DNA from: JAJDUF01 sp965238265
GTDB taxonomy: Bacteria; Chloroflexota; UBA11872; UBA12225; JAJDUF01
Direction: 5' to 3'
Assembly (NCBI GenBank): GCA_965238265.1
Contig: OZ250185.1
Span: forward strand, 1,860,001 to 1,924,000
Length of the DNA stretch: 64,000 bases
Shown: positions 32,475 to 41,283 of the stretch, piece after piece
How positions within the stretch are numbered: position 1 is the first letter of the stretch
Layout of the letters: each line of letters begins with the position of its first letter
Notes under the pieces: generated by a model
Seen by the model: the letters and a program-made list of their open reading frames with translations, nothing else
Database searches by the model: none
Told to the model about the DNA's origin: nothing
Program-made: the position numbers and the translations under genes

Positions 32475-32738
32475 GGGGCCGCGGCGGTCTCCCCCCGGCT
32501 CCCTGACAAGGGCTGGCATTTCGTGAGGCGTCTCCCCCTCCACACCGTCGGGGCGTCCTGGATGGTGCCTGGGACGCGATCAAGCGTGCCCCGACACACA
32601 AATCCACCTCCTGGCCCCCCCGCCGCCGTGAGGGACCAGACGGGGTCCGGGAAACGCAAAGGAGCCGCGCCGCACGCTGCGGAGTGGTAGCATTGGCTAC
32701 GCAGAGACCGCCAGCGGTCAGCGTGAGGGAGGCCACCG

Positions 32739-33257
32739 ATGGGGCAGACGTGGGAAGGCTCGGTTGTCGGCCAGGGGTTGCGCGTCGGTATCGTCGCTGC
32801 CCGCTTCAACGAGTTCATCACCAAGGAATTACTCAGCGGTGCAATTGGAACCCTCCGGCGGCACGGCGTAGCAGACGAAGCCATTGACGTGGCGCGCGTT
32901 CCCGGCTCGCTGGAGCTGCCGGTCATCGCCAAGCGGCTCGCGGCCTCCGGTCAGTACGACGTGATTCTCTGCCTCGGCACGGTCATTCGAGGCTCGACGC
33001 CGCACTTCGAGTACGTCGCAGCGCAGTCCGCCGCCGGCATTGCGCGGGCTGCGCTCGATACGGATGTGCCGGTGATCTTTGGCGTCATCACTACGGACAC
33101 AATCGAGCAGGCGATAGACCGCGCCGGTGTCAAGGAGGGCAACAAAGGCGCCGAGGCTGCGGTTGCCGCCATCGAGATGGCTACCCTCGGCCAGGAAATC
33201 AACGCGGCGCTGGGATCGTCTACACCTCCGGCCCTAGTACGGGCAGAGGCAAGCTAG
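32739..33257 (+). CDS. ribH: 6,7-dimethyl-8-ribityllumazine synthase
   Basis: 172 aa. GIVAARFNEFITKELLSGAI, VPGSLELPVIAKRLAASGQY, LGTVIRGSTPHFEYVA (catalytic His in the PHFEYV block), PVIFGVITTDTIEQAIDRAG and NKGAEAAVAAIEM are all canonical. It condenses the RibD product with dihydroxybutanone phosphate. GAGGGAGG precedes the ATG. It is separated from ribBA by a Uma2 gene and about 260 bp of non-coding DNA, so it may have its own promoter. Confidence 0.97.
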   Translation: MGQTWEGSVVGQGLRVGIVAARFNEFITKELLSGAIGTLRRHGVADEAIDVARVPGSLELPVIAKRLAASGQYDVILCLGTVIRGSTPHFEYVAAQSAAGIARAALDTDVPVIFGVITTDTIEQAIDRAGVKEGNKGAEAAVAAIEMATLGQEINAALGSSTPPALVRAEAS

Positions 33258-33314
33258 GCCGGGCGCTGACGGCTGATTGCTGGCCCGAAGACTAATGTGG
33301 AGAGGAGGCCGCTG

Positions 33315-34364
33315 GTGCCCTTGGCCTCGCTCCATAGCACCCACCTCTCCCCAGCCGACCCACGACGCCCGGAGGGCCGCGTTTGGCGCGGCAGGCTCAC
33401 CGACGGGCGCGAGGTCGCGGTCAAGCTGGCCGCCTGCTCCGACCAACCCCAGGCAGCAGCCACCGCTCCGGATCGGCTGGCGTTAGAGGCGCAAGTTCTG
33501 GCGCAGCTGCGGCCACGCGGCGCCCCGGTGCCGGAGTTGATTGCAGCCGAGCCGGGTGTCCTGGTCACCAAATGGTGTGCAGGAGCCACGCTCGACGATT
33601 GGAGCCAGCGCCTCGCTGCTGCAGCACGACGAGCGCCGGTCGCGGCCGCCGGGCGGGGATTACTCCGGCTCGAAGCGGCTTTCGGACAGCTCCCGGGCGC
33701 GGCCGCGGCGGTCGAGCGGCGGCGGCCGGCTTGGTTGGCGGCACGCAGACAGGGGTACCGCGCCGCATGTGAGGTGGCGCAGCGGCTCAGGGGCCAGCAG
33801 ACGGCGCCACGAACTGCGGACGAGTGGGAGGCGCTCTGGGCGGTCGTAGCGGCGAGCCAACTCACGCTCGGCCCACTTGACGTAAATGCCCGCAACGTCC
33901 TGCTGAACCACGAGGCCTCACCGGGCCGCTGGCAGGCGACCTTCCTCGACATGGGCGCCATCGGCCCGGACAGCCCGGCGCGGCGACTCGTCCACTACAC
34001 GTTCGCCCTCGGCGCCTGGCAACCGGCCGGTCGGTTTGTACGGGGCCTCACGCCGGCGGTCGCACAGCGCTGGGCGGGCGCGGCTGCGGCACAATGGCCC
34101 GGTGAGCCGGACATGCACCTGCGGCAGCTCGATGCCTACGCTTTGCTCGCGGAGTTGCTGCTCTTGGAGCAGGTCCAGGCCGCGCTGGCCGGCAAGCAAC
34201 CGGGCCTCGCCGCCGCCTGGGCTGCCCCGGCCGAGCGCCGGCGACAGGTGGCCCGGATCGTGCGCCGACCGCTGGCCACCCATGGGCCGGCGCATACGAT
34301 CCGCCGTGTGCTTGCCGAGAGCGACCGGCTATACTCTTCGCGTAGACAACCTGATACTGGCTGA
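33315..34364 (+). CDS. APH/choline-kinase-like phosphotransferase
   Basis: 349 aa from the GTG at 33315, which has AGGAGG six bases upstream. The order of motifs fits the protein-kinase-like fold: GRVWRGRLTDGREVAVKLAA (strand with ATP-binding Lys), LALEAQVLAQLRPRGAPVPE (helix C Glu), LGPLDVNARNVLLN (catalytic D-x4-N; the usual H-x-D is GPLD) and TFLDMGAIG (D-x-G-like metal site). The substrate is unknown. The missing His before the catalytic Asp is worth noting. It follows ribH at 57 bp and precedes a DUF5069 gene at 13 bp, probably in one transcript. Confidence 0.72.
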   Translation: MPLASLHSTHLSPADPRRPEGRVWRGRLTDGREVAVKLAACSDQPQAAATAPDRLALEAQVLAQLRPRGAPVPELIAAEPGVLVTKWCAGATLDDWSQRLAAAARRAPVAAAGRGLLRLEAAFGQLPGAAAAVERRRPAWLAARRQGYRAACEVAQRLRGQQTAPRTADEWEALWAVVAASQLTLGPLDVNARNVLLNHEASPGRWQATFLDMGAIGPDSPARRLVHYTFALGAWQPAGRFVRGLTPAVAQRWAGAAAAQWPGEPDMHLRQLDAYALLAELLLLEQVQAALAGKQPGLAAAWAAPAERRRQVARIVRRPLATHGPAHTIRRVLAESDRLYSSRRQPDTG

Positions 34365-34377
34365 GGTGAGGTGAACT

Positions 34378-34653
34378 ATGGCTGTGAATGTGTCCGAGGC
34401 CGCGCCTGTGTCCGAATGGAAGCCACGCTCGCGCTCACTCGTGATCGGGGGGCTGCCGTGGCTGGCGCGCATGACTGATAAAGCCCGCGCCAAAGTCGAG
34501 GGAACCATCGGCGACTACATTTATCCCTGTCCTCTGGACCAGCGCGTGCTGGCCGAGTTGGGATTGAGCGCCGACGAGTTCGCAGCCATCGTAACCGAGC
34601 ACGATACGGATACGGCGGTTGTCGGCGCGGTGAAGGACCGCCTCGCTCGCTAG
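34378..34653 (+). CDS. DUF5069-type small protein
   Basis: 91 aa. PRSRSLVIGGLPWLARMTDK, ARAKVEGTIGDYIYPCPLDQ and the helical C-terminus (ELGLSADEFAAIVTEHDTDT) match the pattern of DUF5069 proteins (LPRMIDKARA..GxxGEYxYxCPLDQ). The function is unknown. It is cytosolic by composition. The start has TGAGGTG upstream and lies 13 bp after the kinase-like gene. Confidence 0.85.
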   Translation: MAVNVSEAAPVSEWKPRSRSLVIGGLPWLARMTDKARAKVEGTIGDYIYPCPLDQRVLAELGLSADEFAAIVTEHDTDTAVVGAVKDRLAR

Positions 34654-34663
34654 GGCAGTGCCT

Positions 34664-34762
34664 CACCCCCGGCGCCCTCTCCCCTGGGAGAGGGCGCCGG
34701 TGAGGGCCTCTGACTGGGGTAGGTAACAGTAGGGGCGTCATTTATGACGCCCAGGGCGCGAT
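34664..34762. repeat. Palindromic repeats between convergent genes
   Basis: GCGCCCTCTCCCCTGGGAGA with GGGCGCC forms a strong hairpin (34679-34706); GTAGGGGCGTCATTTATGAC with GCCC forms a second one (34728-34753). Either could terminate both convergent transcripts. Confidence 0.6.
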
Positions 34763-34773
34763 CAATTGCGCGC

Positions 34774-35565
34774 CTACTCCGGGTAGTCCTGCCAATAGGG
34801 TCGCGGCACGACGTCGGGATGGGGGTTGCCTATCGGCCCCGGCGGCACGACAAACGGGCCGGGTGTCCGCTTGATGGTCGTCCAGATGTGCCGCAGGCCA
34901 AGCGAGTGTGCCGTGCGTGTGGACGGGATGTTGAACGCCCCGGTCGTGTAGACCACGAGCGGAGCGTGGCTCAGGACCCATTCCGCAGCCGCCGACACCA
35001 CCGCTCGCCCCTGGCCGCGACCCTGCGCGGCCGGCAAGACATCTACGCCGATCTCCCAGAGCGTGTCCGGGTTCTGCCAGACCGTCGCCAGCGCCGTCAC
35101 TTTTCCAGTCTCCCGGACGGCAAAGCCGCGACTGGCGCTGTCCGTCGAGCAGTGCCAGTAGATTGCCGGATCGAGGCCGCGCAGGGTGCCCTCCTCCAGC
35201 TCCTCGACATGCGCGGACGGCGCCGGCGTCAGGGCTTGGCGGTCGGCCAGGAAGTACCAGACCGGCCCGAAGACGCTCACCCCATCGGACAAAGTGGTTC
35301 GCGCCAGCTCGAAGACGCCGAAGATCGAAAAGAGCTGCTCCAGCGTGAGCGTCGCCGCGAGGTGGTGCCAGGCATCGCGCCACTGCGACTCGGCCAGCAA
35401 GAGGCCGCCCCCGTCGGTCCGTACCGCTAAGGGGCCGGCCGGCTGCTTCGCCGGCACGACCTCCAGCCCGGCCGCCGGCAAGGCGCTCACGGGGTAGCCC
35501 CACGTGTCGAGTAATATCGGCTCGACTTGAGCCAAGATGCGGTCGCGCATTGCGTTGATCGTCAT
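34774..35565 (-). CDS. GNAT-family N-acetyltransferase
   Basis: 263 aa. The C-terminal half has the acetyl-CoA motif A: WEIGVDVLPAAQGRGQGRAV (the Q/RxxGxG/A loop), followed by VVSAAAEWVLSHAPLVVYTT and SLGLRHIW. The N-terminal 120 residues resemble the GNAT-linked domain seen in stand-alone acetyltransferases of unknown substrate. CAGGAGCAG precedes the ATG. It is convergent with DUF5069 and lies 30 bp downstream of the sulfatase on the same strand. Confidence 0.88.
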   Translation of the reverse strand: MTINAMRDRILAQVEPILLDTWGYPVSALPAAGLEVVPAKQPAGPLAVRTDGGGLLLAESQWRDAWHHLAATLTLEQLFSIFGVFELARTTLSDGVSVFGPVWYFLADRQALTPAPSAHVEELEEGTLRGLDPAIYWHCSTDSASRGFAVRETGKVTALATVWQNPDTLWEIGVDVLPAAQGRGQGRAVVSAAAEWVLSHAPLVVYTTGAFNIPSTRTAHSLGLRHIWTTIKRTPGPFVVPPGPIGNPHPDVVPRPYWQDYPE

Positions 35566-35595
35566 CGTTCTGCTCCTGTCCTCAGTGCTCAGTGG

Positions 35596-36966
35596 TCAGC
35601 GTCGCCAGTCGCGCAGCCGACGCATCAGGTCGGCCACGGTTGGCCCGTCTCGCTCACGAGCATAGACGTTATGAAGCTCCCACGGGTCAGTGGTGAGGTG
35701 GTATAGCTCATTGATCTCGCGTCCGGGCGTATAGACCAGCTTCCACTCATCGGTACGGATCATTGACGTTAGCTCCACCTGGCGGCCGGAGGCCGGCGGT
35801 CCGAACGGGAGATTGTTGCCGCGCACAGGGTCGTTGGCCAGCCGCGGAGACTGCGCGCCGACCTGGGCAAAGGCGGTATCGAAGCCAGCATCGTCAGCAT
35901 CGCCATCCCACGCGCGCCGCCAGGACCGACCTTGTACGCGCTCCGGTACCGCCACACCGGCTAGCTCCAGCAGCGTGGGCAGCAGGTCCACGGACTGTGT
36001 GAGGCCGTCGAGGACGCGGCCCTGGGGCACGAGGTCATCCGGACCGACCAGCAGCAACGGCACGCGGACCAGGCAGTCGTAGAGGGTACAGCTCTTGCCG
36101 AACATCCGATGCTCGCCGGCGTAGTCGCCGTGATCCGCCGTGTAGACGAGCACGGTGTTGTCGGCGAGGCCGTGACGCTCCAGATAGTCAACGACGCGGC
36201 CCACCTGCGCGTCGAGATGCGACACCATGCCGTAGTAATAGGCGAGCGCCGCGCGGATTTCGGCCTCCGGCGCGTCGAACGTCCCCATGTCTTGGGCAGT
36301 CTGAAGCTGCGCCGGTGGCTTCTCTGCAAAGCCTGTCTCCTGAGGCGGTAGGGTCAGCGCGTTGCGGTCGTACATTGTGTCGCAGGGAGCCGGCGCAAAG
36401 TACGGCGGGTGCGGATCAATCCAGGCGATCTGCAAAAAGAACGGCCGGCTGCGGTCGGCTTGGTCCAGGAACTGCAAGCCTAGCTCGGTCATCCGGCCGT
36501 TGAGGTCTTCATCAGGTGGATGCGCCGTCGTGGCGACCATATGCTGCACGCGCCGCGGCTGCGACTGGGCGACAACGGTGCGCTCGCGCCACAGTGCGCC
36601 CAAGATGCCATCGCTCATGTCGTAGGCATACTCGAACCCGCGGTCTCCACCGGAGGTCTTGTGAAAATGCCCGACCGTTCCGGTCTGATAGCCGGCGTCG
36701 TGGAGTAGCTCGGCCAAGACCCGCTCGTCGGCTGGCATTGGCCCACTGTTGCTGTATACGCCGTGCGCGTGGGGATAGCGCCCGGTCATGATCGTGGCAC
36801 GGGAAGGAAAGCAGAGCGGGTGCTGGACAAAGTAGTGCTGTGCCAGCAGGCCGCGCGCGGCGAGCGCGTCAAGGACCGGCGTGCGTACATCGCGGTTGCC
36901 GTACAAGCCCAGGCTGGTCGCCTTCTGCTGATCGGCCATCAGCAAGACGATATTCGGCGCCGGCAT
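35596..36966 (-). CDS. Type I sulfatase (formylglycine-dependent)
   Basis: 456 aa. PNIVLLMADQQ starts the alkaline-phosphatase fold (metal Asp12, Gln13). HPLCFPSRATIMTGRYPHAH carries C-x-P-S-R with Cys52, the residue converted to formylglycine. VYTADHGDYAGEHRMFGKSC holds the later metal Asp/His pair. GGAGG lies before the ATG and no signal peptide is seen, so it is probably cytosolic. It removes sulfate from carbohydrates or other esters. No maturase gene is adjacent. The neighbours are an acetyltransferase and, divergently, a polysaccharide deacetylase. Confidence 0.95.
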   Translation of the reverse strand: MPAPNIVLLMADQQKATSLGLYGNRDVRTPVLDALAARGLLAQHYFVQHPLCFPSRATIMTGRYPHAHGVYSNSGPMPADERVLAELLHDAGYQTGTVGHFHKTSGGDRGFEYAYDMSDGILGALWRERTVVAQSQPRRVQHMVATTAHPPDEDLNGRMTELGLQFLDQADRSRPFFLQIAWIDPHPPYFAPAPCDTMYDRNALTLPPQETGFAEKPPAQLQTAQDMGTFDAPEAEIRAALAYYYGMVSHLDAQVGRVVDYLERHGLADNTVLVYTADHGDYAGEHRMFGKSCTLYDCLVRVPLLLVGPDDLVPQGRVLDGLTQSVDLLPTLLELAGVAVPERVQGRSWRRAWDGDADDAGFDTAFAQVGAQSPRLANDPVRGNNLPFGPPASGRQVELTSMIRTDEWKLVYTPGREINELYHLTTDPWELHNVYARERDGPTVADLMRRLRDWRR

Positions 36967-37082
36967 ATCTTCCTCCGCACCTAGTCCACGAGGTCGCTAT
37001 CGGGTCGTCCGCTCGGAAGCCCCCGGCTCAGACCCGTTCGGCAACAAGACGACGGTAGCACGGCGCTCATGTGGGGGCAAGT

Positions 37083-37334
37083 GTGGAGAGGCGTACCTAC
37101 CCCCAACCCCCTCCCTGACAGGGGTAAGTTTTTGGTGTAGGGGTGCGATTCATCGTGCCCAGGCGCTCGTCATTCCGGCGGAAGCCGGAATCCAGGGCCA
37201 TTCGTGCCCCCCGGTCGGTCTGGATTGCGGCGCAAGCCGCAATGACGGGGGCCGGGGGGTAGGTGCGTAGCTCCACACGAAAACCCACCCTTGTCAGCCG
37301 TCTACTCTGTGCGCTCTGTGTGCTCTGTGGCCAA
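37083..37334. repeat. Repeat-packed intergenic region
   Basis: In order: GTGGAGAGGCGTACCTACCC with CCCTGACAGGGG; the palindromes ATTCCGGCGGAAGCCGGAAT (37172-37191) and ATTGCGGCGCAAGCCGCAAT (37224-37243); an inverted partner of the first phrase (CTCCACACGAAAACCCACCC); and CTACTCTGTGCGCTCTGTGT (37302-37334). Four of the repeat families of the window meet here, between the divergent sulfatase and deacetylase genes. No gene was found in the 470 bp. Confidence 0.8.
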
Positions 37335-37438
37335 AAGAGTCGGGAATGACGGGCGAGACGGCGGGAGATGCTAAGGTGTTGCCGGTAGGATTGCGCGGCT
37401 GGTCCAATATAGGAACCTCACCGCATACTGAGCGAGAC

Positions 37439-38227
37439 ATGAAGCAATCAGCCCCGCTGCCCTGGCCCGGCGGCTGTGCCAGCGCTGTGTCGCTGACCTT
37501 CGACGACGGCCATCCTTCGCACCTCGACTGTGTGGTGCCGTTGCTGGCCGAGTTCGGGCTGCACGCCACGTTCTACGTCAATCCTCGTGGCGACACCGAG
37601 GCTGAATGGCGTACCCGGCTCTTGCCCTGGTGGGCCGTGCAAGCGGCCGGCCACGAAGTCGGCAACCACTCACTCAGCCACACGTGCTCACGCGCGTTGG
37701 GCACCAAGGCTGATCGGGGTCGCCAGGTGCTCGAACAGTGGAGTCTGGCCGATGTCGAAGCCGACGTGCTGGAGGCCGAGCGGCGGCTCCAGGCTGTCCT
37801 GCCGCTCCCACCGGGGCAGCGGCGGAGCTTCTGCTACCCCTGCTACCACGAGCATGTTGGGGAGGGTCCCACACGCCGGAGCTATGTCCCGGTGATCGCG
37901 CGGCACTTCATCGCCGGCCGGGGTCTGGGTGAGTTTCCGGGGAACCACCCGGCCACCTGCGACCTGCACTATCTCTGGTCGTGGCCCGTCGAGCTGGTGT
38001 GCGTAGACCGGATCCGGCAGCAGGTGGTGGAACCGCGCCTGCCCGGTGCCTGGGTGATCCTCACGATGCATGGGATTGGCACCTGGCGGCGTCACCATAC
38101 GGAGGCGGACCTACGCCAGCTCTGCTCGTTCCTACAGGAGCAGCGAGAACGTCTGTGGATGGCGCCGGTCGCGACGGTGGCCCGGCGGGTAGTCGCGTGG
38201 CGAGCGCAGCGCAGCGACCGCGTGTAG
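37439..38227 (+). CDS. Polysaccharide deacetylase family protein (CE4-like)
   Basis: 262 aa from the ATG at 37439. AVSLTFDDGHPSHLDCVVPL is motif 1 (TFDDG, with the catalytic base Asp and metal Asp) and VGNHSLSHTC is motif 2 (HS/T-x3-H, metal His). ILTMHGIG near the C-terminus is the conserved late His (motif 5). The Arg-rich and Trp-rich middle part is variable. No signal peptide is seen. The enzyme would remove N- or O-acetyl groups from sugars. It lies 92 bp before a DegT-type aminotransferase gene on the same strand. Confidence 0.9.
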   Translation: MKQSAPLPWPGGCASAVSLTFDDGHPSHLDCVVPLLAEFGLHATFYVNPRGDTEAEWRTRLLPWWAVQAAGHEVGNHSLSHTCSRALGTKADRGRQVLEQWSLADVEADVLEAERRLQAVLPLPPGQRRSFCYPCYHEHVGEGPTRRSYVPVIARHFIAGRGLGEFPGNHPATCDLHYLWSWPVELVCVDRIRQQVVEPRLPGAWVILTMHGIGTWRRHHTEADLRQLCSFLQEQRERLWMAPVATVARRVVAWRAQRSDRV

Positions 38228-38319
38228 GAGCGTCCCTCGAAAGCGCCGCCGAACGCTGCGCTCGCAGCCCGGAAAAGGGGCGCTTCCGTCGCCGGAGCCT
38301 GGAGGACAAGGAGACCACT

Positions 38320-39597
38320 ATGTCCGCTCAATTGGCCGTGAATGGCGGCGATCCGGCCGTACAGTCGCCGCTGGGTAAGCCCTGGCCCATCTTTGGAGAG
38401 CTGGAGGAGCGCCTGCTGCACGAAGTCCTGACCAGCGGCCTTTGGTGGCGCGGAGGCTACGAAGGCGATAGCGCTTCCAAGGTTGGCCGGTTTGAGGCCG
38501 CTTTCGCGCGGTTCCAGGATGCGGAGCACGCCGTCGCGGTCACGAATGGCACGGCAGCGCTGGAGTGTGCGCTTAAAGCCGTCGGCATCGGGGCCGGCGA
38601 CGAGGTGTTGGTGCCGGCGGCCACCTTTGTCGCTTCGGCTACGGCGGTGCTGCTGGTCAATGCGCTGCCCATTATCGTGGATGTGGACCCGCGCAACTAC
38701 ACCGTTGATCCGCAGGCCGCCGCCGCCGCCATCACTCCCCGCACCCGGGCCATCGTCGCAGTGGACTACGGCGGTATGCCCTGCGACATGGATGCCCTCA
38801 ATGCACTCGGCCGCCGGCACGACCTCGTTATCGTCTCCGACTGCGCCCACTCGCACGGCTCGCAGTGGCAGGGCGTCGGCACCGGCGCACTCGGAGACGT
38901 TGGGGCCTTCAGCTTCCAGATGGGGAAGACGCTCACCACCGGCGAGGGCGGCATGGTGCTCACGAATAGCGCCGCGCTGGCGGAGCGCGCCTATTCCTAC
39001 CACCACATCGGTCGCATTCGCGGCCGCCGGTTCGATGAGTACCACGTGCCGGCCACCAATCTCCGCATGACGGAATGGCAAGGGGCAATGGGCCTCGCCC
39101 AACTGACTCGCCTCGCAGCGCAGACGGAGGTCCGCGAGCGGAACGCGACCTATCTGGCCAGCCGCCTGGCGGAAATCCCGGGAGTGGCGCCGCTTTGGAG
39201 AGACCCGCGGGTGACACGCTGGGGCTTTTACTTCTGGCACTTCAAGTTTCTGCCCGAGCGCTGGAACGGCGTCACCTGCGCTCAGTTCCGACAGGCGCTC
39301 AACGCTGAAGGCGTGCCCTGTGGCACCGGCCATACCCAGCCCTTGTACCAGCACCCGCTGTTTGCCGAGTGGATGGCGCAGGGGAGCACTCGCCATCCAC
39401 TCGCGCCCCCGGCCTCGGCAAAGGGTGTAGACTACACGCAGCTGGTGTGCCCGGAAGCCGAGCGTATCTACGCCACCGAAGCGTGTTCGTTGCAGCACCG
39501 CGTCTTTCTCGGGCCACGCAGCGACATGGACCGCATCTTCGCAGCTATCGGCAAGCTGTGGACGAACCAAGACGAGCTGCATCGGGTAGAGTCCTGA
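38320..39597 (+). CDS. DegT/DnrJ/EryC1/StrS aminotransferase
   Basis: 425 aa from the ATG at 38320 with AAGGAG six bases upstream; longer in-frame starts overlap the deacetylase. VTNGTAALECALKAVGIGAG is the PLP-phosphate loop. IVSDCAHSHGSQWQG has the Asp that contacts the ring nitrogen. FSFQMGKTLTTGEGG holds the Schiff-base Lys203. Members transfer an amino group to keto-sugars, or act as AHBA or scyllo-inosose type enzymes; the NGGxPA-type N-terminus resembles the L-glutamine:scyllo-inosose branch. It is flanked by a deacetylase and another aminotransferase. Confidence 0.93.
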   Translation: MSAQLAVNGGDPAVQSPLGKPWPIFGELEERLLHEVLTSGLWWRGGYEGDSASKVGRFEAAFARFQDAEHAVAVTNGTAALECALKAVGIGAGDEVLVPAATFVASATAVLLVNALPIIVDVDPRNYTVDPQAAAAAITPRTRAIVAVDYGGMPCDMDALNALGRRHDLVIVSDCAHSHGSQWQGVGTGALGDVGAFSFQMGKTLTTGEGGMVLTNSAALAERAYSYHHIGRIRGRRFDEYHVPATNLRMTEWQGAMGLAQLTRLAAQTEVRERNATYLASRLAEIPGVAPLWRDPRVTRWGFYFWHFKFLPERWNGVTCAQFRQALNAEGVPCGTGHTQPLYQHPLFAEWMAQGSTRHPLAPPASAKGVDYTQLVCPEAERIYATEACSLQHRVFLGPRSDMDRIFAAIGKLWTNQDELHRVES

Positions 39598-39761
39598 GGG
39601 GTGTCGCGACCCGGGCCACGCTGCCATCCGGTCTCCCTACGAAAACCTGCCCGGGTGAGGGTGCGCCATCCCCGTGCGAGAGGGCAGTGGCGAAAGCGAG
39701 GGCCGGTGGTCACGGCGTAACTCCCGGGAGCTACTTGGAACGCCGAGTGAAGGAGCGCTCC

Positions 39762-41075
39762 ATGATTGCGGTTGAGCCGCGGTTGGCTGTGGCGGAATCA
39801 CTGCGGCTGTGGGACGAAGCCGTTGAGCTGATCCCTGGAGGCTCGCAGACCAACAGCAAGCGGCCGGTGAACTACGCCTTCGGACAGTATCCCATCTACG
39901 CCGCCCGCGCCAAAGGCGCCCGCATCTGGGATGTGGATGGGAACGAGTACCTCGATTACGTCAACGGCCTCGGTCCGATTACGCTCGGCTACGACTACCC
40001 GGCGGTCACGGCGGCTATTCGCGACCAGCTGGACCGCGGCACCATCTCCGGGTTGCTCTGGCCGGCCGAGGTAACGGCAGCCCGCGCCCTCACGCAGGTC
40101 ATCCCGTGCGCCGAGCAAGTGCGGTTTTTCAAAGGTGGTGGCGAGGCCACGGCGGCGGCCGCCCGTATCGTCCGCGGCGCCACCGGCCGGCACATCATCC
40201 TCAACTGCGGCTACCGCGGCTGGCCCGATACGTGGTCGGCTGGCCACGACGATGCGGTGCCGCCGCCCTTGAGCGACTATGTGCTGTCGTTTCCCTTCGG
40301 CGATGCCGGCGCAGTCGAGCGTCTGCTGGCGCAGCATCGCGGCGCAGTGGCCGCCGTCTTCTTGGGGATGCCGTATGAGGAGGAGGCCGCGGCCGGCTAC
40401 CTCGCGGCCGTGCGCGACCTGGCCCACGCGCATGGCGCGCTGCTGGTCTACGACGAGATCGTCACCGGGTTCCGCCTGGCAACGGGCGGTGCCCAGGAGT
40501 ACTACGGGGTCATCCCGGACTTGGCCGTGTTTGCCAAAGGCATGGCGAATGGGATGCCGCTCGCCGCGGTTGTCGGTCGCCGCGACGTGATGGAGGTTGC
40601 CGAGCGGCTGCTCATCAGCATCACCTTTGGGGGCGAGGCGCTATCGCTCGCGGCGTGTACCGCCGTAGTGCGCGAGTATCGAGAGCGGGACGTGGTGGGG
40701 CACTTGTGGCGGACCGGCCGCCAGCTGATGGCGGGCTTGAACGACGCGGCTGACGAGATCGGCGTGCCTTTCCGCAGCAGCGGCTATGCCTCGATGGCGG
40801 CGATGCGCCTCGATGTCCCGCGCGAATGCCAGGACGAGGCGTGGTTTATGCTGCTCGCCGAGTGTGCCCGGCGCGGAGTCCTGCTGCGGCGCGGCGGCCT
40901 GAACAACGTGACGCTCGCGCACACCGCGGACGACATCGCCGAGACTATCGCCGTGTGCCGCGAAGCGTTCAAGGCACTACACACAGCGGGCTTCCGCGGC
41001 GCGGGGGCCGCAGCGGACGGGAGGCAGCGTGTGGGCAGCCAGCAAGTGAGTATCGGGGCCGGTGGCAGCCGTTAG
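39762..41075 (+). CDS. Class III aminotransferase (glutamate-1-semialdehyde aminomutase-like)
   Basis: 437 aa from the ATG at 39762 (GAAGGAG upstream). LIPGGSQTNSKRP matches the GSA-aminomutase N-terminus. ALLVYDEIVTGFR carries the PLP-ring Asp. DLAVFAKGMANGMPLAAVVG has the Schiff-base Lys259. The usual FxNSGTEA phosphate-binding loop reads FFKGGGEATAAAARIVRGAT, an unusual GGGEA variant. HemL itself is possible, but many paralogues act on other amines, and the aminosugar neighbourhood favours a non-heme role. The 30-residue tail after AFKALH looks unstructured. Confidence 0.88.
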   Translation: MIAVEPRLAVAESLRLWDEAVELIPGGSQTNSKRPVNYAFGQYPIYAARAKGARIWDVDGNEYLDYVNGLGPITLGYDYPAVTAAIRDQLDRGTISGLLWPAEVTAARALTQVIPCAEQVRFFKGGGEATAAAARIVRGATGRHIILNCGYRGWPDTWSAGHDDAVPPPLSDYVLSFPFGDAGAVERLLAQHRGAVAAVFLGMPYEEEAAAGYLAAVRDLAHAHGALLVYDEIVTGFRLATGGAQEYYGVIPDLAVFAKGMANGMPLAAVVGRRDVMEVAERLLISITFGGEALSLAACTAVVREYRERDVVGHLWRTGRQLMAGLNDAADEIGVPFRSSGYASMAAMRLDVPRECQDEAWFMLLAECARRGVLLRRGGLNNVTLAHTADDIAETIAVCREAFKALHTAGFRGAGAAADGRQRVGSQQVSIGAGGSR

Positions 41076-41109
41076 CGATCAGCTTTCAGCCGTCAGCCGG
41101 GGGCGCGAT

Positions 41110-41190
41110 GACTCCCCTTCCCTGTCAGGGAAGGGGCCGGGGGTTAGGTCCAACCCGCCTCCCGTCGAAAAACCTACCCTCATCACGCCG
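41110..41190. repeat. Palindromic repeat, CCCTTCCCTG family
   Basis: CTCCCCTTCCCTGTCAGGGA continuing AGGGGCCGGGGGTTAGGT, then AAACCTACCCTCATCACG. An almost identical block occurs at 45942-45985. It sits 90 bp upstream of the acpP promoter. Confidence 0.75.
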
Positions 41191-41211
41191 GTACCCCGGC
41201 ATGGCCCCTCG

Positions 41212-41240
41212 CATAGCGGCGGCGTGTATACGTGTATAAT
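41212..41240 (+). promoter_or_regulatory. Probable sigma-70-type promoter of acpP
   Basis: A perfect -10 hexamer TATAAT at 41235-41240, preceded by TGTATACG. No good -35 box is seen at the right distance (CATAGC at 41212-41217). The acpP start codon is 43 bp downstream of the -10 box. Confidence 0.5.
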
Positions 41241-41283
41241 GGCGGACGCCTAACCACAACTACCAGAGAGAGGATCAACTCTG

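Noticed and set aside
37346..37438. Longer start for the polysaccharide deacetylase
   Set aside because: The extra 31 codons have no similarity to the family, and the Met at 37439 fits the domain start.
38092..39627. Minus-strand open frame of 511 codons
   Set aside because: It lies opposite the DegT aminotransferase, which has its PLP Lys and phosphate loop.
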